A stretch of DNA of 64,000 nucleotides from Stereum hirsutum FP-91666 SS1. Taxonomy: Eukaryota > Basidiomycota > Agaricomycetes > Russulales > Stereaceae. Location: assembly GCF_000264905.1 (NCBI RefSeq), contig NW_006763137.1, positions 994,719 to 1,058,718 of the forward strand, in the 5' to 3' direction. Both the position numbers and the translations under genes were made by a program. Positions 37,271 to 47,538 of this stretch are shown here, one piece after another (the first letter of the stretch is position 1; every line of letters starts with the position of its first letter). Under the pieces are notes generated by a model, which saw nothing but the letters and a program-made list of their open reading frames with translations, was not told where the DNA came from and did not search any database.

Positions 37271-37575
37271 AATAGCACCGTTCACGATCCTTTTCTGAGT
37301 GCAGAAAAGTGTTTTTAATATGAGGAAAGGTACACGCCAGCCGAAATGGAAGATAGAGGAGTCTCAAGGAGCGCTTGAAGCCGTCAGCGCTTCAGCGAAC
37401 CGCAAAAGCGACTCGGCCGCTGCAAGCCTGCGACTCGCAACTTTGTGCTTCGTGAGGCTTCGCGCTCAGCATACTAGCAGCTCGATCTATCATTTCGGGC
37501 TGATAGTTGCATCCCTTTTCTCGAATTAAAAATGCTTTTCTGCATTCAGAAACTACCGGCGTGAACGGTGCCATT
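37271..37575. mobile_element. MITE-like element, 305 bp, with ~50-bp terminal inverted repeats
   Basis: The left arm (37271-37319) and right arm (37525-37575) are near-perfect inverse complements, sharing GCACCGTTCACG, TGCAGAAAAG and TTTTTAAT blocks with few mismatches. The interior (about 37360-37480) is GC-rich and itself partly self-complementary. No transposase. It lies about 550 bp upstream of the caspase B start and about 850 bp upstream of the BYE1-like start. It is unrelated in sequence to the elements at 28 kb. Confidence 0.75.
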
Positions 37576-38001
37576 AGCTTTTGTAGGATACTCTCAGGCG
37601 TTCCTTTAGAGTTTAAGCACAAATAGCTTCCCATTCGCTGTCCGTCAGTACACACGCAAACACCGATGACGAGAAATTTCTTTTAATAGTTCGCCTGCAT
37701 CAAGGCGCAAGGCTCCGACCGAGGCATAGACGCGTCTTTCCAGGTCATCCTACTACCGAATGTAGTCTGTGAGCAGTGATGACGCGTCATTGATAAGGGC
37801 GATTCGGTAAAACGAGGAGATAAGACGTAGCCTCAGAATTGCTATTCTGAACTCTGTACCAGCCTCGCTCAGTGAAGTCAGGGAGGAAAATATATGCGAC
37901 AAAATACCGGGTCTTACTAAGCCATACAGCGCGGTGTCTTAACTGGGTCCTGGGTGATTTTGTTCGGGTGCGCCCGGAATGCGGTGCGATTCGGGCAAAT
38001 T

Positions 38002-38022
38002 TTTTTGCGTCACCTTTTCACA
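38002..38022 (+). repeat. 21-bp direct repeat, copy 1 (core GCGTCACCTTTTCAC)
   Basis: Twenty of 21 bases match the copy at 38273-38293. The core contains GCGTCA, the complement of the CRE/bZIP half-site TGACGC. It may be a paired promoter element of the BYE1-like gene. Confidence 0.7.
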
Positions 38023-38272
38023 AGAGCGGCAGACTGGTAACCACTTTTCATAGTACCAGGGTAAGTTTCGAGAGAATGAGTAGGATTGAAGCATCAAATA
38101 ATGTGAGAGCGAATGCCTTGAGCCAATTGAGCTCAAGTTCAGACCGCGCATTCCGCGCGCGCCCAAGGCGACGCGTCGATGGCGTGAGAATCCCTTCCCC
38201 AAAGCGCAAGTGACACAATCCCAACCTTACGTCAGATCGGTCCGTGCGCTTGACTCGTGACTCGTGCGAGCA

Positions 38273-38293
38273 TTTTGGCGTCACCTTTTCACA
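38273..38293 (+). repeat. 21-bp direct repeat, copy 2
   Basis: Second copy of the GCGTCACCTTTTCAC-containing repeat, 271 bp from the first in the same orientation and about 130 bp upstream of the BYE1-like start codon, a typical distance for a fungal promoter element. Confidence 0.7.
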
Positions 38294-38424
38294 CGGACGA
38301 TAACGAACGGAGAGCGGCGCATTTCGCCGCTCCTTTCTCCCAACGACAACATCACCGTCTTCACCGTTTCCTGCGTTACTGACCGACAGACTACTTATAC
38401 CAACGAGACTGTCTGCACACGACG

Positions 38425-41400
38425 ATGGCAGGCCCTTCTTCAACAACAAGATCTCTAGCGAGAGCTAATCATGCCTCGGAAAACACTGATATGAATGCAG
38501 AGACGCCGATACATGATAGTAGCAGCACCAGTTCCGCTCAAGCGAGATCGCGGAAGACATCGGCGACGGGCAAGGAGAATGGGAAACCTATGAGCACCGT
38601 TTCGGTGGTGATGACGAAGAGACAAGGTAAAACTGGAGTCATGGGTACTCGAGCGGCGACGGGCACTGCAAATGGAAAAGGGAAGGATACGAAGGTGAAG
38701 ATCAAGGAAGAGTTTTGTGTCTGTAAGGGGGAAGATGATGGCTCGCCTATGGTGCAATGCTCGTGCTGTAGAGATTGGTATGTTTTGTTTTATTTGTTTT
38801 CACTATCTCTTCGATCCCGACTAGTATCGTCTTTGTGGATTCTGACTCACTTGTTTTACAGGTATCATTTTCAGTGTATCGGTCTAAGCGAAGAAGATGC
38901 AGAGGAGATCAGTGAGTTTTCTCCGATTCTGTGCTTTTTGACCTTCATTTCTCACCCCATATGCACATATAGGAGTGTATGTGTGTGCTCCTTGTGAAAA
39001 GGAGACAGGACGACGAACAGTTAGTAAGTATCAGTCGTTTGTTACCTGTGTGTTGACCCCTTTCGATCTTTTATTATTCCTTTTTATGTTCGCATCCATT
39101 TGTTGCACATACGTACTATGCGTTTTTCCTCCTTCTTTTTCGGGTGGTGCTCCTGTGTGTGCTCTTACAACGTCGACTGTCCTGCGTTCACGATGCCCTA
39201 CAATATCGCTTGCGCTTTACACCACGCATATATCGACCTTCGTCCGCCGCGTGAGGTTTGAGTATGTCACTAGACGCTCATAGTCCACACCATGCATATC
39301 GTCTGAGTCATAGTCACTTATACTAGATGTGTGCCAGTATTTGTCGATGCCTTATGTACGTCCCTGTTGAGGCCGTCGTAGTATCGAGACAAATTGGTAT
39401 TTTGAGGCCTCGTCGGAAGACAGACAGACGCATGCCATACGCACACAATCGTACGCATATATGCCCATGCGAAAATACATAATTGCATGTAGTCCACCAC
39501 AGAGCACCAGCACCACACCCGTCCATTTGTTCGCATTTTTCTTTTCCTCTTCTCGTTTTTTTTCTGGTGTTACAGTTATTATATCGTTGCTGACAACCGT
39601 TTATTCATTTTTATACAGTGGAATGGGAAGGCCCTGAAGCTCTCGAACCTGTCGACGACCCGGCCCACAAATCTAATGGAGCCAAGGACGAGGAGGCTGT
39701 TAGGAAAGAGAAGCGACAGGTTTTGGCTCGTGCTGAGGCTTCCGAGTCTAGCGAGGATGAGGGGAGCGGGGATGAATATAAGGAGGAGGAAGCTAATCTG
39801 AAGAAATCCAAGGGGAAGGTGCGTTTTCTATGCTCTCAAAAAACACATCACTGTCCTCATCCAGCCCCACTTCAGCGACCTGTCCGCCGTCTATCCACCT
39901 TTTCGGAGTCCAGTGATGACGAAAACTCCAAGAGTGCTACTATCCCTCGTTCGCGTCGCGCCAGTCAAAGCACCTCCAGGGTCCCGGCTTCACACTCAAA
40001 ATCGAAATCCCATTCTCCCGGTCCTAATTCCCACTACTTGAAACGAAGGCAGTCGAACACCACGACACCTCAACCCCCCACGAAACGTAAACGTTCCGAA
40101 TCCACCGCGACCGATGATCCTACGCGAAAATATTGTTTGGGCAAGCTGGTGGAATTGATGACGACTATATTTACGAAGCACTATCCGAGTGAAGGACAAG
40201 GAGAGGGTGGCGAAGAGGCAGAAAAGGACTCGGATCAAGTGAAAGAGGAGAGGGAAGCGAAGGCAAAGACGTATGGGTTGCAGCTCGAGCAGTGCTTGTA
40301 TGATACTTACTCTGAGCCGGATAAGCAAGGCAAGGCTAGTGCGGGCGGAAAGTATAAGTATGTCTTCTCACAATCTCTTCTTATTCTCGACCTAAAAACT
40401 AACGCTAATGTTTTGGTCCATAGGGAACGCTTCCGTATGATTACGTTCAATCTTCAACAAGATGACCGAGTGCATATTCACAAGCAAATTGCCTCTTCTC
40501 AAATTACGCCAGAGAGACTCTCAACGATGTCCTCTACCGATCTCGCCTCGGAAGAGACACAACAGTCGATCAAAGAGGCAGAAAAGGAAGCCCTTGCGCA
40601 TTCTATCTTGCAGAAGACCGTCCTTCCGCGCGCGAAGATCACGCACAAAGGTCTTGAGGATATCGAAGACATGAACGAGGATATCTCGAAACAGCGACAG
40701 CGCGAACAAGCGCAAGAGGAGGAAGCGCGAGAGAGAAGGGAAAGGGAGAGGCTCGCCAGACTGAGTAGGCCTGCGCTCCCTAACGTTTCGACGTCGTCTT
40801 CCGGTGGTGCGGGACCCTCGAGTGGCTCCGTACCACCCGAATCGCCTGGCGTACCTCGTACGCCTCAAACACCGACAACATGGGGAGGTCCTCCTCCCGT
40901 TCCTATCCATTCGTTATCGTTCGAACATAACGTTTCGATGTCCTCGCCAACTGCTACCGCGCCAAACTTCATGGTCGGAACCCGACCTCTCTTCGTGTCG
41001 ACCGCTTCAGACTACCCACAACCGGTTGAGGGCGAGCTCAATCTAGGCGATCTCATCCATATCGACGACGAGCCTCCTGCTGAAGGTTCCAGTACCCCCA
41101 CCTCCCTGTCCGCCAGAGATCATTTCCCTACGACTGGCACCAACGCACCAGCCAATGCAGAGCTATCGCTTTCCTCGTCTTTATCTCCTACAATGGCCGA
41201 ACCATCTCCCGTACATTCCACGACGGGAATCTCGCCGTTCGCTGCTAGTCGCCCCGACATGCCCCCGCGTGCTTCGTTCGATCTTAGTAGTCTTTGGACC
41301 GGACCGAAGGCAGAAAAAACGGAAGAAGACCCTGTGGAGAGGGCTCCCACTCCGCCGCCGAATGCGGAGGAGCAGGAGGAGGCGGGTATGGACGTCGACA

Positions 41401-42881
41401 TGGATATTGATGGGCCGGACGAGGAGCGACGTGCTGAGAATGTGGGAGGCGGGGAGGGCGATGATGATCATGACTTTGATATGTTTTTAGACGGAGACGA
41501 GAAGATGGATGCGTCCGTTCCTATGGTGGAACAGAGTCCGGAAGAGAAGCTCAAGGCTCTGCCTACTGTCTGGACTGGTATTGTGCGTTTGATATTACAT
41601 TCTTCGTGTTACTACGACGACTGACTTTTGTTTCTATCATAAACAGATAAATATGCCTCTCGACTCGACGATTCCTCAGCAGACGGTTGTCAATGCGAAG
41701 CTCGTGGGTGGGCGACGGATGGAACAGGATTCTCCGCTTTGGCATACCTTGTTCCCTAACGGTGTGTTGCGTATTGATGGCCGTGTGCCCGTCAAGAATT
41801 CGGAGGCGTATCTCCTACAATCGAGGCTGAACTCATCCAAGGAGCTCATTGCCGTTGCCTTCATGCCCAATTCGGATGACGATCAGAACGGATTCCAGGT
41901 GCTTTCAGAGTTCCTCATTAACAAAGAGTGTGTTATCTGTCCTTTGACTTAATTGCTTATGATATATATGATTCGGGAATAATGCTGATGAATATTCTAC
42001 TTTACAGTCGTCACGGTCTCATCTTCCCTTGGGGCAATCGGGGCAAAGAATGGGGCAAAGAGCTGTATATTATACCTCAACGCACGATAGATCCCATACC
42101 AGAGTTCATGGATCTTCTTGACGACCTCAAGCTTCCGAAAGAACGGTCGTCCGACTGTCTCATCGGCGTCTATGTTCTCAACAGAGGAAAACTTGTACCA
42201 CCACCGCCGCCGCCGCCACAAGCCTCTGGCATCTCAATCCCTTCCATTATCCCCCAAATGCCGCCTCCTTCACACCACACCACGACCTCTTTCCCCCCGC
42301 CCATACCGTCTGTATCACCACCTACGGCCTTACCAATGCCTCCACCACAGCTTCCTCAATCAGCATTAGCAGCAGAAGTGGCGTCGCTTACTCCCGAACA
42401 GATCCAACTCATGTTACAAGCCCTGCAGACGACACTCGGACCAGCGGCTTCGAACGGTACACTACCTCATCCGCAGACACACCCACAGCCAGGGTCACCA
42501 CCTGCTGCCAATTCCTCCTGGTCCAACTCGTATTCTCCGTTCCCACCCTCGGGTACTCCACCGAACCCCGTGCCCATTCCCCAAGCCATCTTCGATTCAC
42601 CACATCATGACTACGACAGGCATGGTCCCTCATATGGACGGGATGATTATGATGACAGACCCGGAGATGGGTACAGAGGTGGCCGTGGGCGAGGAAGGGC
42701 AAGGGGGCGTGGTCCTCGTAGGGGCGGTCGTGGTGCTGATGATCGTGATCGCCGTAATTCGGATAGTGGATGGTCTTCGAGACGTGGGAGGGGTCGAGGT
42801 GGTGGGGGTGGGGGTGGGTCGTCTTCGGAATGGAGAGGTGGGAGGAAATGCGAAAGGGAGGCTCCGGCGTTCTGGCAGTGA
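38425..42881 (+). CDS. BYE1: Bye1-like transcription elongation regulator (PHD finger, TFIIS central domain, SPOC)
   Basis: Bye1/PHF3-type proteins bind RNA polymerase II through the TFIIS-like domain and phosphorylated CTD through SPOC, while the PHD finger reads histone H3 tails. The protein is 1149 residues from exons 38425-38777, 38862-38911, 38973-39023, 39619-39818, 39876-40357, 40424-41582, 41647-41927 and 42008-42881. A C4HC3 PHD finger lies at about 97-150 (FCVCKGEDD, CSCCRDWYHFQC, VCAPC). The TFIIS central domain is at about 299-470, and an acidic/Ser-rich linker follows. The SPOC domain runs about 761-910 (MPLDSTIPQQTVVNAK, LFPNGVLRIDGRV, LIFPWGNRGKEW). The tail is Pro-rich then RGG-rich. 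The third intron is exceptionally long (595 bp). The neighbouring YVC1-like gene converges on it. Confidence 0.92.
39024..39618 (+). other. Unusually long intron (595 bp) in the BYE1-like gene
   Basis: Bounded by GTAAGT and TATACAG, phase 1. Other introns in the window are mostly 50-100 bp. It separates the PHD finger exons from the rest of the protein. T-rich plus-strand sequence; no convincing internal exon found, though alternative promoters, a second 5' exon or a noncoding RNA are possible. Confidence 0.6.
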
Positions 42882-43312
42882 TCTTTGGTTGATCGAGATG
42901 AATGAAATGAATTCATTTTTTGCGTGTATTTTTAGGACCGCCGTCTGCGATGATGTTTTCTTCGTTGCTTCACTGTGTATCTTTGGCTCTCGAACTTTAC
43001 TGATTCTCTTTCCTTATGGTAATGGTACTGCTGGGGCTGCTAATGTACTGTAATTTGTCGCTGTTTGCTGGATGAGGGTAACACCTAATTCTTCATAACT
43101 ATCAATACTATCGTACATCTGCGTTATCTGGCCACGATTGTCATGCTGCTCTCCGTTCAACTGCAACTGTATATGTGCGGAAGTGTGACCAGTAAAACGT
43201 GTTATGAGAAAAGTCCATAAATAAACCGTATATGCTCGTGTTTGCGTATGTGTGATGTACGATATGCAGTGACTCAGAGAAAAATCCAATGCTGATCCTA
43301 CCTCACTCCGGC
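42882..43312. other. Convergent 3' region of BYE1-like and YVC1-like genes
   Basis: A 431-bp tail-to-tail spacer holding both 3' UTRs. No coding or repeat feature recognised. Confidence 0.6.
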
Positions 43313-46300
43313 TCACTTTACACCAACGTGTTTACTGATCTCCATCAACATATTCTCGATCCTCGCCTGCCTCTCCTCCATCTTTATCAACCTTTCCTGC
43401 CACTGCAACGTCCCCACAGCCTCCTCTCTATTCTCCGTGTCACCCACCGTTTTCGGTTGACTTTTGCTCTCACCGGGATCTTCGCCACCATCACCTTGCA
43501 CCTTTTTCCCATCTGAGACTTGGTCGGCCTCCTCCTGAACGGCGGGCTCGTGCTCTCTCTGATCTGGACTTTCACTCAAAAGCGCATCAAAGGAAGGTCC
43601 ACCCTGACCATGTCTCGCACCACCCCCGTGACTCCCAACTCCCATCCTCCTCGGAATATCCATCCCAGTCGGCCTCCTCGCCATCGAACTCAACCTCCTC
43701 CTCATCACAGGCCCATAACTCACTCCTTCCAAAGTCCCAGCCTGCGGATGGTCCTCCTCCGGAATATCCGTATCCACCACCAAAGGCTGATAAATCTGAG
43801 CCAACGGACTCGTGAAACTCTGTGCCATCTCCGCACCGCGGTTCAATGCGGAGTTGACACGTTGGCGGATCGGGTGGTGGCCAAAGTGGCCTCCGGTGTG
43901 TGACGTGGGCGATTGAGGGCTGTTGTTGGTGCTGTTGTGTCGGGAACGTTCTTTGTCTTTGGTGGGTGTGGTGGGTGCGGAGGGGTTGGAGGTGGGAAAT
44001 GGTCGAGAGGTGGTGTGGGTTGAGGAGCGGCGGCGTTGGGATTGAGAATGGGATGGGGCGAGGGAGTGACGTGAGGCGGAGGTTGAGCGTTCGCTACCCA
44101 TAGGAGGTGGGAGTATACCACTGTCTTGTGGGTCCAGAGCGCTGTCGAGTTCATCCTCTATGTCGAAAATCTGCGTGCGGATACAGATTATTAGAACTAT
44201 GAGATTCAAGTGACAATTACCCCACTTACCGCATCTATCTCTGCGCCGCCGCCGGTAAGACCGTCAAAGATGGCTAGTAGTGAAAGTGCGTGAGTAGAGT
44301 TCTCATCACGGGGACGTTGCAATAGCCTACTGAGTCTTTTGAGTTGCCGCGGAAGCGTGTCGAGAATGTGCTCAGTGGTCATCATGAAGGTCTCGCCAAA
44401 CCCGGTCGTCCCAATCCTCCTCGCATGTCGCTCATAGATAGCAACAGTGATCAAAATCGGGAAGCTTGTCAATCTGAGAAGAAACAGAGTATGTCTTATT
44501 CGACGATGTCGATACAGGGATAACTGATGAAACTGAAGCAGACCTGATCATGAATACGTTGACCTGTCGGTTGTAGCCACAGATAAGTATTGAGCTACGT
44601 CAACTTTCAGGAGGAAAGCTTACTTTGTGGAACCACCGAGGCGACAAGAGATAGCTCGCAGGAAGCATGATGACGAGAGCCAAGAGGTTGATGGGTGGCT
44701 GGTACGAGAAGAGGTAATCCGCCTTTACACTGTTTCCGAGAATCGAAATATATCAGTATCCTTTATGCAAGCGTGGACATGCGTACCCTTCTATCGTGGA
44801 CACAGCACGTCTGAACATAGCCTGGTTTGTATCAATGAGGGGCCGGTAGGAGGAAGGAGAGTAAGTGAGAAGACGAGACAACTCACCTCGGCGGCAGCGT
44901 CGTCATTGATGGTCGAGAATGTATGCGACAGAATCTATAAGCATGCCATCCTTCAGGTCCGAACTGTAAACTAATCCCAGTTTAAGAACATACAGAAACG
45001 AGCACTGAGTAGAGGGGCTCGAGTCAGCCAAGACTACCGAAAAGACGAGGGAAAGATGGCCTTACCGGTCAAAAGCAAAGTGTTACTCAGGCAAGCATAA
45101 GTGACGAGCACTGGTGGGCCGAATATCGAGTTGAATTTGGCTGAAACATCCCGGTTGAGTATAGAAAACAAAAAACACATTACTTGAACATACAAGCATT
45201 CTCGAAACCACTCGCATCAAGACCGAACCAAAGATCAAGCATCCACCAAGCAATCGTACTTTGAAATTAGAAAGTCAGTACGCAAAGTGGATGCGTTTGT
45301 ACTTGTGTTGAGGGCTCACCTTGCGGGATAGCTGTAAAGGAATACATGACGTCAAGTGGAAGACGACGAAAAAAGTCTGTGTGATACTTACCCTGCATCA
45401 TCTCTTGCAAAGCTACATATCCCAACGATATCAGGAGAGTATGGACAGTATGGAGAAAGTAGATACCTACGTCCATAAAGCATACAGGAAGCCCCCGAAA
45501 CAAAACGCGGCGATGAGCATGAGGGCAGCAAACTGGGCGATCATAGCCCGCAGAGACAGAACCATGAGGTTATTTCGCAGCGTAACAAATGCTAGTCTGT
45601 AGCGTCGTTGATCAAGATACAAGCTCGACGGTATCTATTTAAAGGATCCACATACCGAGGGAACATGAGGCATGCTATCAGAGCGAGACAGTTGGTGCCC
45701 GTTTCCCTAGCCCAAAGACCTGGAAATGTTGTCACCTAACATACGACGAGCAACGACTGTGCGACTTACTGTGGTGATAGATCCCATAGATTCGGAGGGA
45801 GGCGTAACTGAAATATATCGTCACTGCAAAGACAAACTTCAGATATGCACACGGGCAAGCCATGACATGCACTAACCAAATGCTAGATCGAAACCATTCT
45901 ATCCGAATTGGACATTCTTTAGTGAGGTTTCAAGCACGCGGTGTGTGCACACTGACCCATGTTCCTGTGAAATATACTGTCGTCGAGACTCGTGTCAGCG
46001 TCCAAGTGCATGATCAGACAGTGAAGACCAGACACCTTTGATCCCATGTTCTTGCATAGCTGCGACTTTCTCAAGAGAGAACCCAAGAGCGTATACTATG
46101 AAGGCTACCTCCCAGCCATTTAACGAGTCTCGTGAGTTGAGTTCGATCGCTAGGATGAACAGGACGAAAAGAATGAGGAAGCTGGAAATTATTTGGATTT
46201 CAGTAGATAGGCAGTTGAAGACGAGCATATGCACGGACTTCGTGTACTCGAGGACCGAGCGTATAGCGGGAACTTTCAGACTGATTGAATGTCAGCATCG

Positions 46301-47347
46301 TCACACGGAGTATTCGGACAAGGAACGAACCGATAATGGTCTAGTAGCGGTGCTGTGTGGGGATTGTAGAAGTGTATGGGGGTACGCTTGTACGTCTGTC
46401 ATGGCACAATGAGTGGATATCACTGCCATCTTCTGCGAACGCAATAACCTACATCGGACAAGATAGAGTGACTACTGTCTGCTTGATAGACACATTTGCC
46501 ACTATCATACTTGATGGTTATCTGAGGCCGTGCCGCAGAGTGAGGAGCTGCGCGTACCTCCAAATTGCGTCAATGACCTTTTGGCAAGGGTCGCTCTTGA
46601 TGAATCCCTTGCCTCTGCTAATGATAGCCATTTCTATAGCATTCCCGACTCTATCTTCGAGGTCGTCGTTGTCCTGCCTCGCCTGAGCCATGACCATCGG
46701 ATCCGCGCCGTTAAATACTGGCCAGCTCGTCGTAGCAACCAAAGCCAGGTCAAGAAGATTATCGGCATATTCTCGCATACAGCGTATTGCCAGGATCTCG
46801 CAGAGTGTGGCCCGAGTACGAGAGAGAGAAACTGTTGTTAGACCCTGGTCCCTTACAAAATATACACGGTTCAGGAGAAGACAGAACACGATGGACATGT
46901 TGCCTGATTGTTGAATGGATATGTATTTTTCTGCAAGAGGCCGGATCAGAGTGTAGGTCAGGTCCGGAGCGGTGAGCTGCAGGACATCTATATCAGCAAG
47001 GCAGTGGTAGTCTGTGGAGGCGCAGAGTCTACATACGGCCTCATATGTCAGTGGCGTATCTGTCATCTCGTGTGAGTCCAGAGACGTTTATACAGCTTCT
47101 TCATGTAACGTACCAATAAAGTGCTAGAATACAGAGGAAGTTGAGGGCTCAGTAGATTGAAAGGGTGGAATCTAAAGGATATCAGCTACCATGACGTCCT
47201 AAGAATGATCATTATCAAATTCAGAAGCTGCATGAAAGAGTGAATGAGGACGCATACCGTCCGAATCATGTGTATGAAAGGATATACGGTCATTGAGTCT
47301 ATGTCTTCTGGACGCAGAAGGGGCTCCGCTTCGCCCTGTATGGCCAT
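43313..47347 (-). CDS. YVC1: YVC1-like TRP cation channel (vacuolar calcium release type)
   Basis: Yvc1 is the fungal TRP channel that releases Ca2+ from the vacuole. Recognisable blocks run LIRPLAEKY, MSIVFCLLLNRVYF, LATTSWPVFNGADP and EMAIISRGKGFI in the cytosolic N-terminal part. Several membrane segments follow (for example SSFLILFVLFILAIEL and VAFIVYALGFSLEKV). A C-terminal segment LTSFPILITVAIYERHARR is typical of the family. The disordered C-terminal tail (Ser/Thr-rich, 44209-43313) ends in a short coiled coil (QERLIKMEERQARIENML). The gene has many short exons; the start MAIQGEAEPLL (ATG 47347) is chosen because it opens the divergent spacer to the MBP1-like gene, but an in-frame ATG exists at 47419. 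The junctions between the second and third coding exons (about 47030-47190) could not be resolved cleanly. Subcellular location is inferred from family. Confidence 0.85.
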
Positions 47348-47538
47348 TGTGGCGAGCGATGGTGAGAGGACGCGGCGAAGTTCGAGACGCGACGGAAGTG
47401 GAGTCCGCGTCGCGTTCAAACTCCGTCACGCGCCGGCGCCATCGCATCACGCGTTGGCTGGCCTTAGTCCGACACCATCCCCCTTCCGACGTTTACCATC
47501 GAGCAACGCGACGAATGCAAGCCGTGCAGACAGCACAG
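47348..47538. promoter_or_regulatory. Bidirectional promoter of YVC1-like and MBP1-like genes, with an MCB box
   Basis: Only 191 bp separate the two start codons. The spacer contains ACGCGT at 47449-47454, the MluI cell-cycle box bound by MBF, plus further CGCG-containing words nearby. As the right-hand gene encodes an Mbp1-type DNA-binding subunit of MBF, self-regulation is plausible. The motif alone can arise by chance in a spacer this size in about one case in twenty. Confidence 0.45.

Larger units (their letters stand above)
36728..38424. other. Divergent intergenic region: caspase B leader and BYE1-like gene promoter
   Basis: About 1.7 kb between divergently transcribed genes. It includes a probable 5' UTR intron for caspase B (donor GTAAGC near 36789, acceptor CTCTAG near 36736), a 305-bp inverted-repeat element, and a duplicated 21-bp motif close to the BYE1-like gene. 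No additional coding gene recognised. Confidence 0.55.
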
